Shown: positions 1 through 9,490, counted from the stretch's first letter. The stretch: 26,338 bases of DNA from JAOZHU01 sp964506435 (GCA_964506435.1 CAZDLK010000028.1:1-26338), one strand, 5' to 3'. Numbers and translations: made by a program. The notes: generated from the letters alone by a model not told the origin.

Positions 1-116
1 GCCAAAATCATCGTATCCAACGGAAACAAACCAGCATTATGCAAATTAAGCAAAACAGTAGTCAAACCGAAACCCAATAAGCCAAGCGGAGCAGGATTAG
101 CCAATTTCTCACTCAT
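1..116 (-). CDS. Acetate transporter family protein (SatP/GPR1/FUN34/YaaH), N-terminal fragment
   Basis: This is a partial gene that runs off the left edge. The 38 visible residues, from an ATG at 114-116, include NPAPLGLLGFGLTTVLLN followed by LHNAGLF. This is the hallmark N-terminus of the GPR1/FUN34/YaaH (SatP, AceTr) family: the NPAPLGL motif opens the first of six membrane helices. Members are proton-coupled or channel-like importers of acetate and succinate in the cytoplasmic membrane. A GAAGG stretch lies 8-12 bases before the ATG and may act as a weak ribosome site. The gene points the same way as the cytochrome-like gene behind it, about 100 bases away. The family call is strong because the motif is distinctive; the substrate is inferred from the family only. 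Confidence 0.8.
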   Translation of the reverse strand, partial: MSEKLANPAPLGLLGFGLTTVLLNLHNAGLFPLDTMIL

Positions 117-215
117 GCAATTCACGCCTTCAATCATTAAGAACTGCTGTTTTGAACACTTATGCATAATAAGCTTTTCTGTAAACAAACACCCACTAAA
201 CCAACATAGCCCACG

Positions 216-713
216 CTACAAGCCATGAATAACATGCATAACAATCACCAAGTAAAACGTCAAAGCCAAAGCAGGGTGAAGAAAACGCATATGCCGCATA
301 AGCCTCTTACCTACACCCGAAACCAAAACCATCCCCGACGCCACAAGCAGAATCATCGCTGCATACAACACAACGCCAGTACCCAAATCAGGATAACTAC
401 TCGCAGGTCTAGTCACCTGATGTGCAAAATGAATAGAAACCAGCAGCACAGCCAACAAATTCCCCACAACATGCAAAAACAGCGCTTTCCGCATGCGATG
501 GGGATGCCGCCGCTTCACAAGGGGATAAACAGGCGTGGCAAAAGCAATATACAAGGTACCAGCCCAACCAATCCAATGCACCGCAGAATGGCTAACGCCG
601 AACAAGCTAACTTGGAAATATGGAATGCGAAAAACACCTAGAAAAATCAAACCAACAACAATAACAGTAATAATCACTATTGCAGACGCTAACAAAACTA
701 AAGCCTTTTTCAA
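216..713 (-). CDS. Small five-helix, histidine-rich membrane protein, cytochrome b-like
   Basis: The protein has 165 residues and five predicted membrane helices, at about 4-27, 43-64, 77-99, 112-132 and 144-164. Histidines sit inside or at the edges of the helices: H42 and H46 (helix 2), H81, H95 and H98 (helix 3), and H160 and H163 (helix 5). Paired histidines on facing helices are how ferric-reductase-like and b561-like cytochromes bind heme, so a heme b electron carrier is a reasonable inference; the partner is not visible here. The start is TTG at 711-713. It follows a GGTGTGA-like ribosome site and gives a hydrophobic helix beginning at once after MKK. It could also be an unrelated membrane protein. 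No named family is assigned with confidence. Confidence 0.7.
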   Translation of the reverse strand: MKKALVLLASAIVIITVIVVGLIFLGVFRIPYFQVSLFGVSHSAVHWIGWAGTLYIAFATPVYPLVKRRHPHRMRKALFLHVVGNLLAVLLVSIHFAHQVTRPASSYPDLGTGVVLYAAMILLVASGMVLVSGVGKRLMRHMRFLHPALALTFYLVIVMHVIHGL

Positions 714-828
714 AAATCACACCCCAAACACGCTTAGATATTCTGCAGTATAATAACAATTTAAATTATTCGCAAAAAAGAAAAAACAAAAGTAGCCCTG
801 CCCTTCAGCAGGCGCTACTACCACGCGG

Positions 829-3660
829 CTACTTCCACTTCCACAGCTTCTTATTCATCGTAAACTCAGGCAACACAAACAACGCCAACGCAGCCACAGC
901 AACAACATACGCCAAATCAGTCAAACTCAACGGCACCAAATGGAACAACTGCTGCGTAATCGGAATATACGTAATCCCCAACGTCAAAGCCATCGACACA
1001 ACCTCCGCAATCACAAAGAACTTGTTCTTGAACGCATCCCTGCCCATCCGCCAAACACTACGCTTCTCCGAACGACAATTCCACACCACCAGCAACTCAA
1101 ACACGGCCGCCTGAACAAACGCCGTCGTCGTCGCCTCCTCATACGTCAACACCCGCGCCGCCTCATCAATCACACCGTTAATCATCCACGGATGCGAAGG
1201 CCATATGTAATACTCCAAGCAGAACACCAGAACAGTACCGACAGACTGCAGTATGAAAGACAGCACTATGAACCTGCCCATCCCATGCAATATGCCCTCA
1301 TCTGGCTTTCTAGGCGGTCTATCCATCACGTCAACATCAGGCGGGTCAGTAGCCAACGCCACAGCAGGCGCACCATCCGTCACCAAGTTAACCCACAAAA
1401 TCATCGCAGGCAACAAAGGCAACGGAAACAACTCAGGACCAAACAGCCCGCCCAAAATCGCAAACGCACCTATGACTAATAACTCGTCAAAGTTGCACGC
1501 AATCAAGAACCGCGCATACTTACGAATATTATCATAAATAACCCTACCCTGCTCCACAGCCTTCACAATCGTCGCAAAGTTATCATCCGTAAGAATAACA
1601 TCCGAAGCTTCCTTCGTAACATCAGTCCCAGTGATGCCCATTGAAACGCCCACGTCAGCAGCCTTAATCGCAGGAGCATCATTCACACCGTCACCAGTCA
1701 TAGCCACGATGTGACCTTTCTTCCTCCAAGCGTTAACGATCTTCAGCTTATGCTCAGGCGACACACGAGCGTAAACGCTGACTTTTTCAACTTCATTCTC
1801 GAACTGCGCGTCGCCAAGCGCATCCAACTCAACGCCAGTCAACACCAAATCGCCTTCGCGGAAAATCCCCACTTCCTTTGCAATAGCAACAGCCGTAAGC
1901 TTGTGGTCACCAGTAATCATTACAGTCCGAATCCCCGCCTTCTGGCAAGTCTTATTCGCCTGAATAGCCTCCTCACGCGGCGGATCAATCATCCCCTGCA
2001 AACCAACAAAGACCAAATCTTGCTCCAACGCATTATCCTCAAGAGTCTCTGCAGCACTGGACAACCGTTTATATGCCATAGCCAACACACGCAAAGCATT
2101 ACTCGCCAACTGCTCATTCGCCTGCAACACTTTATCAGCCTTAGCCTGCGTCAACTTCACTTCCTTCCCATTCTCAAGCACATGCGAGCAAAGCTCCAGA
2201 ATAGTCTCAGGTGCACCCTTCACGTAAGCAACAACATCACCTTGCGGCGTTTTATTCAGAGTAGTCATACGCTTCCGCTCAGAAGTAAACGGAATCTCAC
2301 GCAAACGCGGATAAGCATCATCCAAAGCCGCCTTCGCAAACCCAGCTTTCTCAGCAGCAACAATCAAAGCACCCTCCGTGGGGTCACCGAAAATCTCCCA
2401 CAAATCCTCGGCATCCTTCTTCTTCCGCAACTGCGCATTGTTACACAAAGTGCCTATTCTCAGCAGGAGCTCCGCGTCACCCTCAGGCTTCGCAACAGCA
2501 TCACCCATCTTGAACTCGCCTTTAGGCGCGTAACCAACACCAGTAACCTCCAAAAACTTCCCATCAGCGTACATCTGGCGCACAGTCATCTCGCCCTTCG
2601 TTATAGTGCCTGTCTTATCGGAACAAATCACCGTAACAGCGCCCAAGCCCTCAGCCGAAGACAACTTGCGCACAAGCGCGTTCCGCTTCGCAAACTCTCT
2701 TGCCCCAAGAGCCAACGCCACAGTCACAATAGCAGGCAGCCCCTCGGGCACAGCGGAAATCGCCAAAGAAATCGCAGACATAAACGCCAAAATAAACCCA
2801 TCAACATTCAAAACCCCAGAAACAACCACATCAAACGCTTCGAGAGCGAAAATTAGAACACAAACAGCAACTACAACCTTAGCAAGTTTACTTGCGAACT
2901 TGTCCAGCTTCTTCTGCAACGGCGTCTCTTCTTCCTCAGCCGTCTGCACCATCTCAGCTATTTTGCCGAACTCCGTGCTCATGCCCGTCGTGGTTACAAC
3001 GGCTCTTCCGCGTCCATAAACAACATGCGTCGCCGTAAACAACGAATTACGACGCTCAGAAAGCCCAGCATCAACCTTCACAGGCGCCACATCCTTATTC
3101 ACAGGCGCCGACTCACCAGTTAAAACCGCCTCGCTGGCTTTAAGCTCAATCGCCTCAATAATACGGGCATCAGCAGGAACTTGGTCACCTGACTCCAAAA
3201 CCAGAATGTCGCCAGGCACAATCTCTTTAGCAGGTATAATCACTTCCAGCCCGTCTCGAACAACACGCGCTTTAGGCGCAGTCAGCTTTTTCATAGCCTC
3301 AATCGCCTTTTCAGCGCGGTACTCCTGAACAAAGCCCGTTATAGCCACCAAAATGACGATGGCACCTATGATTATCGCGTCAGCCATAGCTTCCATGAAA
3401 CCTTCCTCTGCGCCCGTAATCACATCGTAGTACCCGATGGCCGCAGAGAAAATGGTAGCCACAATCAAGAGAATGATGAAAATGTCCTTAAACTCGCCGA
3501 GGAACATGCTGAGCGCGGATTTGCGTTTCTTAGCAACCAACTCGTTGGCGCCATATTTTTTCAGTCTTTCTTGAGCCTCTTGCGAGGTTAATCCTTCATG
3601 CGTAACATCTAATTCCCGCATAACATCGTCAATTTTCTCATTGTGCCAAGTTTTGGACAT
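829..3660 (-). CDS. Calcium-type cation-transporting P-type ATPase (P2 class)
   Basis: This protein of 943 residues is a complete P2-type pump that moves cations across the cytoplasmic membrane using ATP. In order it has an N-terminal cation-ATPase domain (about 5-70), the actuator TGES (181-184), PEGLP in helix M4 (305-309), the phosphorylation motif DKTGT with Asp348, the nucleotide-domain KGAPE, MITGDH, and the hinge TGDGVNDAPA. M5 carries NFDE and M6 carries NLVTDG. These align with the Ca2+ ligands Asn768/Glu771 and Asn796/Thr799/Asp800 of SERCA, so Ca2+ is the likely ion, with Mn2+ possible. The start is ATG 3658-3660 rather than the in-frame GTG at 3681: GAGGGGAG at 3668-3675 sits seven bases before the ATG, as a ribosome site should, and would fall inside the gene if the GTG were used. 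The gene is divergent from the pyrophosphatase gene. Confidence 0.95.
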   Translation of the reverse strand: MSKTWHNEKIDDVMRELDVTHEGLTSQEAQERLKKYGANELVAKKRKSALSMFLGEFKDIFIILLIVATIFSAAIGYYDVITGAEEGFMEAMADAIIIGAIVILVAITGFVQEYRAEKAIEAMKKLTAPKARVVRDGLEVIIPAKEIVPGDILVLESGDQVPADARIIEAIELKASEAVLTGESAPVNKDVAPVKVDAGLSERRNSLFTATHVVYGRGRAVVTTTGMSTEFGKIAEMVQTAEEEETPLQKKLDKFASKLAKVVVAVCVLIFALEAFDVVVSGVLNVDGFILAFMSAISLAISAVPEGLPAIVTVALALGAREFAKRNALVRKLSSAEGLGAVTVICSDKTGTITKGEMTVRQMYADGKFLEVTGVGYAPKGEFKMGDAVAKPEGDAELLLRIGTLCNNAQLRKKKDAEDLWEIFGDPTEGALIVAAEKAGFAKAALDDAYPRLREIPFTSERKRMTTLNKTPQGDVVAYVKGAPETILELCSHVLENGKEVKLTQAKADKVLQANEQLASNALRVLAMAYKRLSSAAETLEDNALEQDLVFVGLQGMIDPPREEAIQANKTCQKAGIRTVMITGDHKLTAVAIAKEVGIFREGDLVLTGVELDALGDAQFENEVEKVSVYARVSPEHKLKIVNAWRKKGHIVAMTGDGVNDAPAIKAADVGVSMGITGTDVTKEASDVILTDDNFATIVKAVEQGRVIYDNIRKYARFLIACNFDELLVIGAFAILGGLFGPELFPLPLLPAMILWVNLVTDGAPAVALATDPPDVDVMDRPPRKPDEGILHGMGRFIVLSFILQSVGTVLVFCLEYYIWPSHPWMINGVIDEAARVLTYEEATTTAFVQAAVFELLVVWNCRSEKRSVWRMGRDAFKNKFFVIAEVVSMALTLGITYIPITQQLFHLVPLSLTDLAYVVAVAALALFVLPEFTMNKKLWKWK

Positions 3661-3667
3661 TTTTTCG

Positions 3668-3675
3668 CTCCCCTC
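3668..3675 (-). promoter_or_regulatory. Ribosome binding site that sets the P-type ATPase start
   Basis: GAGGGGAG on the minus strand lies seven bases upstream of the ATG at 3658-3660. It argues against the longer GTG-initiated reading frame beginning at 3681. Confidence 0.55.
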
Positions 3676-3789
3676 AGTCACTTAGCAATATTGGCTTCGA
3701 TATTTTTAGGTACAGTGGTTTTAACCTTTTCGTTCGCTTTTCAGGAAAACAAAGGCTAATAAGCAAGTTCACACAAAATCCCCCCGCGA

Positions 3790-3801
3790 TTTAGAAATAA
3801 A
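3790..3801 (+). promoter_or_regulatory. Possible TATA box of the pyrophosphatase gene
   Basis: TTTAGAAATAAA lies about 40 bases before the ATG. An archaeal start site 25 bases downstream would give a leader of about 15-20 bases. The sequence is only loosely TATA-like, so the call is tentative. Confidence 0.3.
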
Positions 3802-3834
3802 TCTAAGAAAATTGACGGGCAAGGTTGAAAAGAT

Positions 3835-5955
3835 ATGATGTTTGAACCATGGTTAATAGCACCAATAGCTGCATTAATTTCAATCGTTGTTGGACTGTAC
3901 TTCTATCGATACGTGGATAAACAAGACAGCGGAACCGAAAAAATGCAGGAGATATCCGACGCTATCAGAGCGGGCGCACGTGCCTTTCTGAAAAGGGAAT
4001 ACACTGTGCTGTTCATGTTCGTCGCGGTAATCGCCGTTTTACTGCTACTCTTTCTGCCAACGCCAATTTGGGCGGGTGACCCAATAAAGAACGTGACGAT
4101 AACGCTTTCGTACATTTTTGGCTCCGCTTTCTCTGCACTGGCTGGATACCTAGGCTTAACCATCGCTACGAAAGCAAACGCGAAAGTTGCTAACGGCGCC
4201 CAGCAAGGCTTGAACAAGGCTTTTCCAATAGGCTTCCGAGGCGGCGCAGTTATGGGCATGTCAGTCGTCGGCATAGGCTTACTCGGCGTAAGCGTTGTTT
4301 ACGCCCTCGCTGGCTTGTCACCTGCAGAGGAAGTCCCAGCTATTCTAGCTTACAGCTTCGGAGCAAGCTCTCTTGCGCTCTTCGCTAAGGCAGGCGGCGG
4401 CATCTACACCAAAACAGCCGACATAAGCGCTGACCTAGTGGGCAAAGTTGAACTTGACTTGCCTGAAGACGACCCGCGGAACCCAGCAGTAATAGCTGAC
4501 AACGTAGGCGACAACGTAGGCGACGTTGCAGGCATGGGCGCAGACTTATTCGACTCTTATGTAGCAAGCATCGTGGCTGTGATGATTCTCGGAGCGGCTA
4601 TTTCCCTCAGCGCAGGAGTTCAGTACATACAAATCCCACTGGTGTTCGCTGCTGTAGGCATATTCGCCTCCATAATCGGGTCTTTAACTGTCAGAATCGG
4701 ACCAAAAGGCAATCCTGGAAACGCTCTCAATATGGGAACGTACATAACCTGCATTATATTCAGCGTTCTAACCGCGGTAACTACGTACTATATGGGCTAT
4801 GACTGGCGAATCTGGGGCGCTGCCGTCATCGGCTTGGTTGGAGGAGTAATCATCGGCGTAACTACAGACTACTTCACGTCAGAGGACAAAGCACCAGTAA
4901 TTAAGACTGCCGAAGCATCAAAAAGCGGTCCTGCAATCAACATAATCACTGGCTTCTCATACGGTCTCCGTAGCATAATTCTCCCGCTAATCGGCATCGG
5001 CATCGCAGCAGCAATTTCATATCTGCTAGTTGCACCCATAGCGGCGGACTTAGGTCTGGGCTCAGCTGAGACCATAGCCTTCGGAGTATTCGGAATTTCC
5101 ATGGCTTCCGTTGGAATGCTCTCCATTGTTGGCTTAACCGTTTCCAATGACGCTTACGGACCAATCGTTGACAACGCCAAAGGCGTAGCCGAGCAAGCAG
5201 GACTCAGCGAAGAAGTAATCGCCATCACAGACCAACTTGACGCAGCAGGCAACACGGCAAAAGCGATAACTAAAGGATTCGCAATCGGCGCTGCAGGATT
5301 GACAGTAATTTCACTGCTGGCGGCTTTCCAAGAAATCGCTTCGAAATCTGGACCTGCTCCAGTTTTTGACATCATGAACCCGCTGGTTTTGATGGGCGCT
5401 CTCATCGGCGTGGCTATCCCCGCGGTGTTTTCTGCGATGCTCATGTTAGGAGTAGGCCGAAACGCGGAACGAATGATTGCTGAAATCAGAAGACAATTCA
5501 AAGAAATCCCAGGACTAAAAGAGGGCAAACCAGGAGTTAAGCCTGATTACGCAAAATGCGTTGACATCGCAACTGTCGGCGCCATTCGCGAACTGCTCCC
5601 TGCAAGCATTGTCATCATCATTGCAACGTTGGCTATAGGCTTCATCGGCGGAATCCATGCCTTAGGCGGCTTCTTGGCAGGCGCCATACTATCAAGCCTG
5701 TTGTTAGCTCTGTTGATGTCAAACGCTGGCGGACTCTGGGACAACGCTAAGAAACTGATTGAATCAGGCAAATTCGGCGGCAAAGGCTCCGAAGCACACA
5801 AGGCAGCTGTGGTCGGCGACACGGTTGGCGACCCATTCAAGGACACTGCTGGCCCATCGTTGAACACGATGATTACGGTAATGTCGCTGGTTGCTTCGCT
5901 GTTCGCATCGTTGATCATACAGTATAATTTACTAGGCTTCTTAGGGATAGCATAG
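3835..5955 (+). CDS. hppA: Membrane-bound ion-pumping pyrophosphatase, K+-independent type
   Basis: This integral membrane enzyme of 706 residues hydrolyses pyrophosphate and pumps protons (in some relatives Na+) across the membrane. The substrate-binding core is at about 188-240, with DISADLVGK (the usual form is DVGADLVGK), then EDDPRNPAVIADNVGDNVGD and ADLFDSYV. The second acidic cluster, GDTVGDPFKDTAGPS, is near the C-terminus. GNTAKAITKG puts Lys476 and Thr479 at the two positions that separate the classes: Lys/Thr marks the K+-independent class and Ala/Ala the K+-dependent one. Length and helix content are normal (about 16 helices). ATG 3835 is followed at once by a second ATG, so the start could be three bases later. 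The gene is transcribed alone, divergent from the Ca2+-type ATPase. Confidence 0.95.
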   Translation: MMFEPWLIAPIAALISIVVGLYFYRYVDKQDSGTEKMQEISDAIRAGARAFLKREYTVLFMFVAVIAVLLLLFLPTPIWAGDPIKNVTITLSYIFGSAFSALAGYLGLTIATKANAKVANGAQQGLNKAFPIGFRGGAVMGMSVVGIGLLGVSVVYALAGLSPAEEVPAILAYSFGASSLALFAKAGGGIYTKTADISADLVGKVELDLPEDDPRNPAVIADNVGDNVGDVAGMGADLFDSYVASIVAVMILGAAISLSAGVQYIQIPLVFAAVGIFASIIGSLTVRIGPKGNPGNALNMGTYITCIIFSVLTAVTTYYMGYDWRIWGAAVIGLVGGVIIGVTTDYFTSEDKAPVIKTAEASKSGPAINIITGFSYGLRSIILPLIGIGIAAAISYLLVAPIAADLGLGSAETIAFGVFGISMASVGMLSIVGLTVSNDAYGPIVDNAKGVAEQAGLSEEVIAITDQLDAAGNTAKAITKGFAIGAAGLTVISLLAAFQEIASKSGPAPVFDIMNPLVLMGALIGVAIPAVFSAMLMLGVGRNAERMIAEIRRQFKEIPGLKEGKPGVKPDYAKCVDIATVGAIRELLPASIVIIIATLAIGFIGGIHALGGFLAGAILSSLLLALLMSNAGGLWDNAKKLIESGKFGGKGSEAHKAAVVGDTVGDPFKDTAGPSLNTMITVMSLVASLFASLIIQYNLLGFLGIA

Positions 5956-5970
5956 CCTTTTCCCACTTCC

Positions 5971-5980
5971 CTCTTTTTTG
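5971..5980 (+). terminator. T-rich archaeal-type terminator after hppA
   Basis: CTCTTTTTTG follows the TAG stop by about 15 bases, after an earlier CCTTTTCCC. Archaeal RNA polymerase stops at runs of T without needing a hairpin. Confidence 0.4.
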
Positions 5981-6066
5981 TTTCAAACTTTATTCCTAAA
6001 TGCAAGCGCACTTTGTCAAAATAGCAAACGTGCACAACGGAAACCCCAGCCAAACGACAACAGAGA

Positions 6067-6076
6067 GTTTTAAAAA
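6067..6076 (+). promoter_or_regulatory. TATA box of the YdeI-like gene
   Basis: GTTTTAAAAAG-type sequence with purines just upstream. A start site near 6097 would give a leader of about 35 bases ending in the AGGTG ribosome site at 6124-6128. Confidence 0.45.
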
Positions 6077-6133
6077 GAAACAACAGCAATAAACAAGCAT
6101 CACTGACAAAATACGCAGCAGACAGGTGTCCTC

Positions 6134-6715
6134 ATGAAAATTGGTAAAACCCTGTACGTCACTGACCGAGAAGCCTGGCGCAACTGGCTTGCAGAGCACT
6201 ATAACAGCGAAAAGGAAGTTTGGCTTCTGTTCACTAAGAAAGCAAGCGGGAAGCCGCGGATACCCTACAACGACGCTGTTGAAGAAGCACTGTGTTTCGG
6301 CTGGATTGACAGCACCGTGAAAAAAGTTGACGACGTGTTCTATGCCCAGCGATTCTCTCCGCGAAACCACCGAAGCGGCTACTCACAATCTAACAAGGAG
6401 CGATTAGCAAAACTCTTGCAACAGGGCAAAGTGATAGAGCCAGTGCGTGCAGCACTTGGAAACGATTTCAACACAGACTTTGCAATGCCGCCTGATATTT
6501 TGAAGGAAATAAAAGCCAACAAGACAGCATGGGAAAACTACCAGAAATTCTCACCTGAATACAAACGAATCCGCATAGCCTTCATCGACCGATCAAGGAA
6601 ACGACCAAGCGAATTCAAGAAGCGGCTAAACTACTTCTTGAAGATGACTGAGGCGAACAAGCAGTTCGGGTTCGGCGGAATACAAAAATACTACAACAAC
6701 CCAAAAAGAGACTAA
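6134..6715 (+). CDS. YdeI/OmpD-associated family protein
   Basis: The protein has 193 residues, soluble, with no signal peptide or helix anchor. The opening (TLYVTDREAWRNWLAEHY), then EVWLLFTKK, YNDAVEEALCFGWIDS and RFSPRNHRSGYS are the conserved blocks of the YdeI/OmpD-associated family. A second lysine-rich block (FSPEYKRIRIAFIDRSRK) matches the C-terminal OmdA-like region. Members are widespread small proteins linked in bacteria to antimicrobial peptide resistance, but the molecular activity is unknown and no such role should be assumed in an archaeon. ATG 6134 is preceded by AGGTG with five-base spacing. It stands alone, convergent with the PQQ-like gene. The family call is firm; the function is open. 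Confidence 0.88.
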   Translation: MKIGKTLYVTDREAWRNWLAEHYNSEKEVWLLFTKKASGKPRIPYNDAVEEALCFGWIDSTVKKVDDVFYAQRFSPRNHRSGYSQSNKERLAKLLQQGKVIEPVRAALGNDFNTDFAMPPDILKEIKANKTAWENYQKFSPEYKRIRIAFIDRSRKRPSEFKKRLNYFLKMTEANKQFGFGGIQKYYNNPKRD

Positions 6716-6918
6716 ATGCGCATATAGCACCTCTGTAATGATGATAGTGCCAAGGACAGGTTTGCTGAGGCTCCGGACAGCGCACACACAAATTCAAAGG
6801 AGAAAAAGACAAATGCGCTAACGATGAAAACATCGTTTTTCTGCCCGGAACCCTCTCAGCCCCGTCCTTCGTTATCTTCTCCCTTACGCGTTAGTTCGAG
6901 TTGCCTACTGATGACTCA

Positions 6919-6927
6919 CAAAAAGAG
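6919..6927 (-). terminator. T-rich terminator after the PQQ-like gene
   Basis: On the minus strand, CCCTCTTTTTG occurs about 30 bases past the stop codon at 6956. No stable hairpin is needed for archaeal termination. Confidence 0.35.
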
Positions 6928-6955
6928 GGAAAGTGAAGATTGGCTTGAGCTTCTT

Positions 6956-9490
6956 CTACCGCTTTCTAAGCAACAACAGCGCACCGACTATAGCGATTGC
7001 GATGATTACCACGATACCCATGACGACAATAATCCATGTAGTGTCAATCGGCTGCGGATACGTAGGTGGCGGTTCAACAACGGCTTCATCCACGACGAAA
7101 GCGGTCTCATCAAACGAACCGTAATAGGCGTTAGAGCCAGCAAACGAAGCATAAACAACGTATTTGCCTGGAATGTCGGGTTTCCACGCGAAACTGAAAA
7201 CGCCGTTCGCATCGCTGGTAGCCGTGCCGATGTTCCTGTAGTTGCCGTTTTCGTCAAGAACGTCTATTTTTACTGGAACGCCAGTAGCGTTCGCGGGACA
7301 GCCAAACTGTTTATACACGTACAGCATCCATTCACTCATGCCCTCGTCAGCCACGGCAGGAACACCATTCGGAAAACGCATCATCAAAGCATCACTTGCC
7401 GTGCCAGGCGATATATCTGTAACTGTGCCTTCGATGACTACGCTGCTGCCTTGCACGGAAGATTTAGGTCCTGCTAATACTGTTACTTTGCTTGGTCCTT
7501 TGCCTATGGCGTAGATTTGTTGATCATAAGTATCCATAGTAGCAATTATGCTGTCACCCATCACCGAATTTCCGCCCCAGCGTGTTGCACGGAACATGCC
7601 GTTTACTCTCCAGATTTCAGTGCCATCTGTGGCATTAAGACATATGAATGGTCCGCCAGCCGGCAGAGGCATGTTGGCAGAGTGTTCAGCAGTGCCTACA
7701 TAGACTTTGCCATCAGCAATTACCGTAATCCAGCCCCACCAGTTGTTGCCAGTTACAGTTTGGTGGTATGGGTCAATCATGGGGTATGTCCACGCAGTTT
7801 TTCCTGTTTTGAGATCATAGCCATACACTATGCCGCCAACGCCTACTGAGACGAGTTTGCCGTAGGCGAAGTACCACGTATGCTCTGCATTGCCCCAGCC
7901 GTAAGCGTCTGACCAATATTCAGAATCGGTTGCCCATAGATAACGTCCGTCCTCTACGCTGAAGCCATAATGTTTTCTTAGTTCTTTGGACCATACCGCA
8001 ATGACGCCGTCTTTGACTTCGTCGGTTGCTCCAGTGTAGTGCAGAGTGTTGTAGCCTGCTAGCCATTCGCTTGGTGCCGCCCATGTTGTGTCGAAAAGCT
8101 TTGATGCGGAAGTGGAAGTAGGATTCAAATCTTTGGTGCTTAATGCCCAGACTCTGACGCGTGTTTGGTTGAAGTCGATAGACACTACTCGGTCAGGATA
8201 AACTTCCAGTACTGGTCCAGAGAATCCAGAACCCGCTGTCAATCCTAAAGGAATTGATACGTTCCATGTGTAGGAGTTTGGATCCGATGCATTCCATGTT
8301 TGTTTGTGAACAATTCTGCCCCAGCTGCCTAGGTCAGCGCCAGGAGCGTAGCCGCCTTGAGCGGTTTGTTGTCCGCAAGCTGTTGAGTTCCAAAGAGCCA
8401 TCCAGCCATTAGCATAGTCCATTACGTAGATGAGGATTTCGCCGCTCGGACCCCAAGTTTGGATGCCTGAAGGCACATTAATCATGGCCCACTGCCATTC
8501 ACCTGTGAATGGGTCATACGCATTCCAAGTTGAACCACTTGTATCCCATAGGTAAGTGAAGACGCCAGCGTAGTTGAAGCTGTTGAAGTAGAGAATTTGG
8601 CCGAAGGATAGGTAGGTATCGTTCTTATACCACAGTTCTTTGCCTGTGTGTAGGTCGACTGCCATGATTCCGTTTGTTTCGGTTGCGCCGCCCATGGGCG
8701 AGCCAGCTACGTTGTAGTAGAGTATGCCGTTCATTATTACTGAATTTGCCCATTTGCCTTCGTAGGCGTCTCCTGTTTCAGATGACACTGGCTCTTGGTT
8801 GCTACCCCACAGTCCCCCAGTTAAGCCGCCTGTTGTCAGTGGTTTTGACCATAATACGTGGGCTGTTTCAGGCGCGTAGTCGTTGTAAAGTGCCACATCA
8901 TTTTTTGGTCGATTCACCCAGTTTCCTGTAATTGTGTACCATGCTCTGAGTTGAGGGTCTACAGGACGTGACCAATAATATTCTGGAAGAGGTTGGGTAG
9001 GATATACTGGTAGCGGTTCTGATTGTACAACAAGGTCTATTGTCTCGCTGGTGCTGGCTTCCATTACTGTGCCTTGAGGTATGAATGCGCCTCGTTCAAG
9101 GTCATACATGTCAGTTGGCATGGGCTGTTCGGGGAAGTGAGTCGTTAGTTTGTATGTGCCAACTTGGTCAGGCGTATACGAAGTAATGCTTCCGCCTGTC
9201 GAGTCTGTTGTATATGGTCCTAGTGTTTCTGTATCGTTATTCGGTTTAACGACTGTCACGGTTATACCTGTCCACCCATCATAAACACTTGCCAATGCCT
9301 GCAGAATTCCAAATCGGATTATAGTTGGCTGTCCTTGTCCTACGGGGTTGGGAACGGCTTCAACGAAGGCATAGGTTTTCATTGAGGAAGGCACTTGCGC
9401 TTGGGTTGCGGGAAATGTCATTGAAATCGAAGCTGCAAAGAGCAATAGAAGCAACGTCACAGCTACTTTTTTAGAATTTCCCATATGCAT
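6956..9490 (-). CDS. Secreted, membrane-anchored PQQ-like beta-propeller protein
   Basis: The protein has 844 residues. Residues 1-31 form a signal peptide (KK, then a leucine-rich core, then ATQAQ). An N-terminal Ig-like stretch (about 40-150) is followed by a propeller of PQQ-like blades (about 170-640), seen as repeats such as MAVDLHTGKELWYKN, VYGYDLKTGKTAWTYP and LNATDGTEIWRV. A second Ig-like domain (about 665-800) ends in GKYVVYASFAGSNAYYGS, and the chain closes with one membrane helix and LLLRKR. It should sit outside the cell, tethered to the membrane. PQQ-like propellers bind many ligands, and no cofactor site is evident. The start is the first of two close ATGs, nine bases after AAAGGAG. 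I regard this architecture as common in Bathyarchaeia (family knowledge). Its ligand is unknown. Confidence 0.85.
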   Translation of the reverse strand: MHMGNSKKVAVTLLLLLFAASISMTFPATQAQVPSSMKTYAFVEAVPNPVGQGQPTIIRFGILQALASVYDGWTGITVTVVKPNNDTETLGPYTTDSTGGSITSYTPDQVGTYKLTTHFPEQPMPTDMYDLERGAFIPQGTVMEASTSETIDLVVQSEPLPVYPTQPLPEYYWSRPVDPQLRAWYTITGNWVNRPKNDVALYNDYAPETAHVLWSKPLTTGGLTGGLWGSNQEPVSSETGDAYEGKWANSVIMNGILYYNVAGSPMGGATETNGIMAVDLHTGKELWYKNDTYLSFGQILYFNSFNYAGVFTYLWDTSGSTWNAYDPFTGEWQWAMINVPSGIQTWGPSGEILIYVMDYANGWMALWNSTACGQQTAQGGYAPGADLGSWGRIVHKQTWNASDPNSYTWNVSIPLGLTAGSGFSGPVLEVYPDRVVSIDFNQTRVRVWALSTKDLNPTSTSASKLFDTTWAAPSEWLAGYNTLHYTGATDEVKDGVIAVWSKELRKHYGFSVEDGRYLWATDSEYWSDAYGWGNAEHTWYFAYGKLVSVGVGGIVYGYDLKTGKTAWTYPMIDPYHQTVTGNNWWGWITVIADGKVYVGTAEHSANMPLPAGGPFICLNATDGTEIWRVNGMFRATRWGGNSVMGDSIIATMDTYDQQIYAIGKGPSKVTVLAGPKSSVQGSSVVIEGTVTDISPGTASDALMMRFPNGVPAVADEGMSEWMLYVYKQFGCPANATGVPVKIDVLDENGNYRNIGTATSDANGVFSFAWKPDIPGKYVVYASFAGSNAYYGSFDETAFVVDEAVVEPPPTYPQPIDTTWIIVVMGIVVIIAIAIVGALLLLRKR

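Noticed and set aside
1711..2856. A 381-codon open frame antisense to the P-type ATPase
   Set aside because: The ATPase frame is certain. The antisense product is Gln-, Arg- and Ser-rich with no recognisable domain.
6738..6768. ATGATGA followed 20 bases on by CTGA, like C and D boxes of a guide sRNA
   Set aside because: The spacing does not suit a C/D' pair and no second C'/D pair follows, so it is probably chance in a short convergent intergenic region.
6824..7477. A 217-codon open frame on the plus strand
   Set aside because: It lies almost wholly antisense to the PQQ-like gene, has no family motif, and its composition (Arg- and His-rich) is that of a shadow frame.
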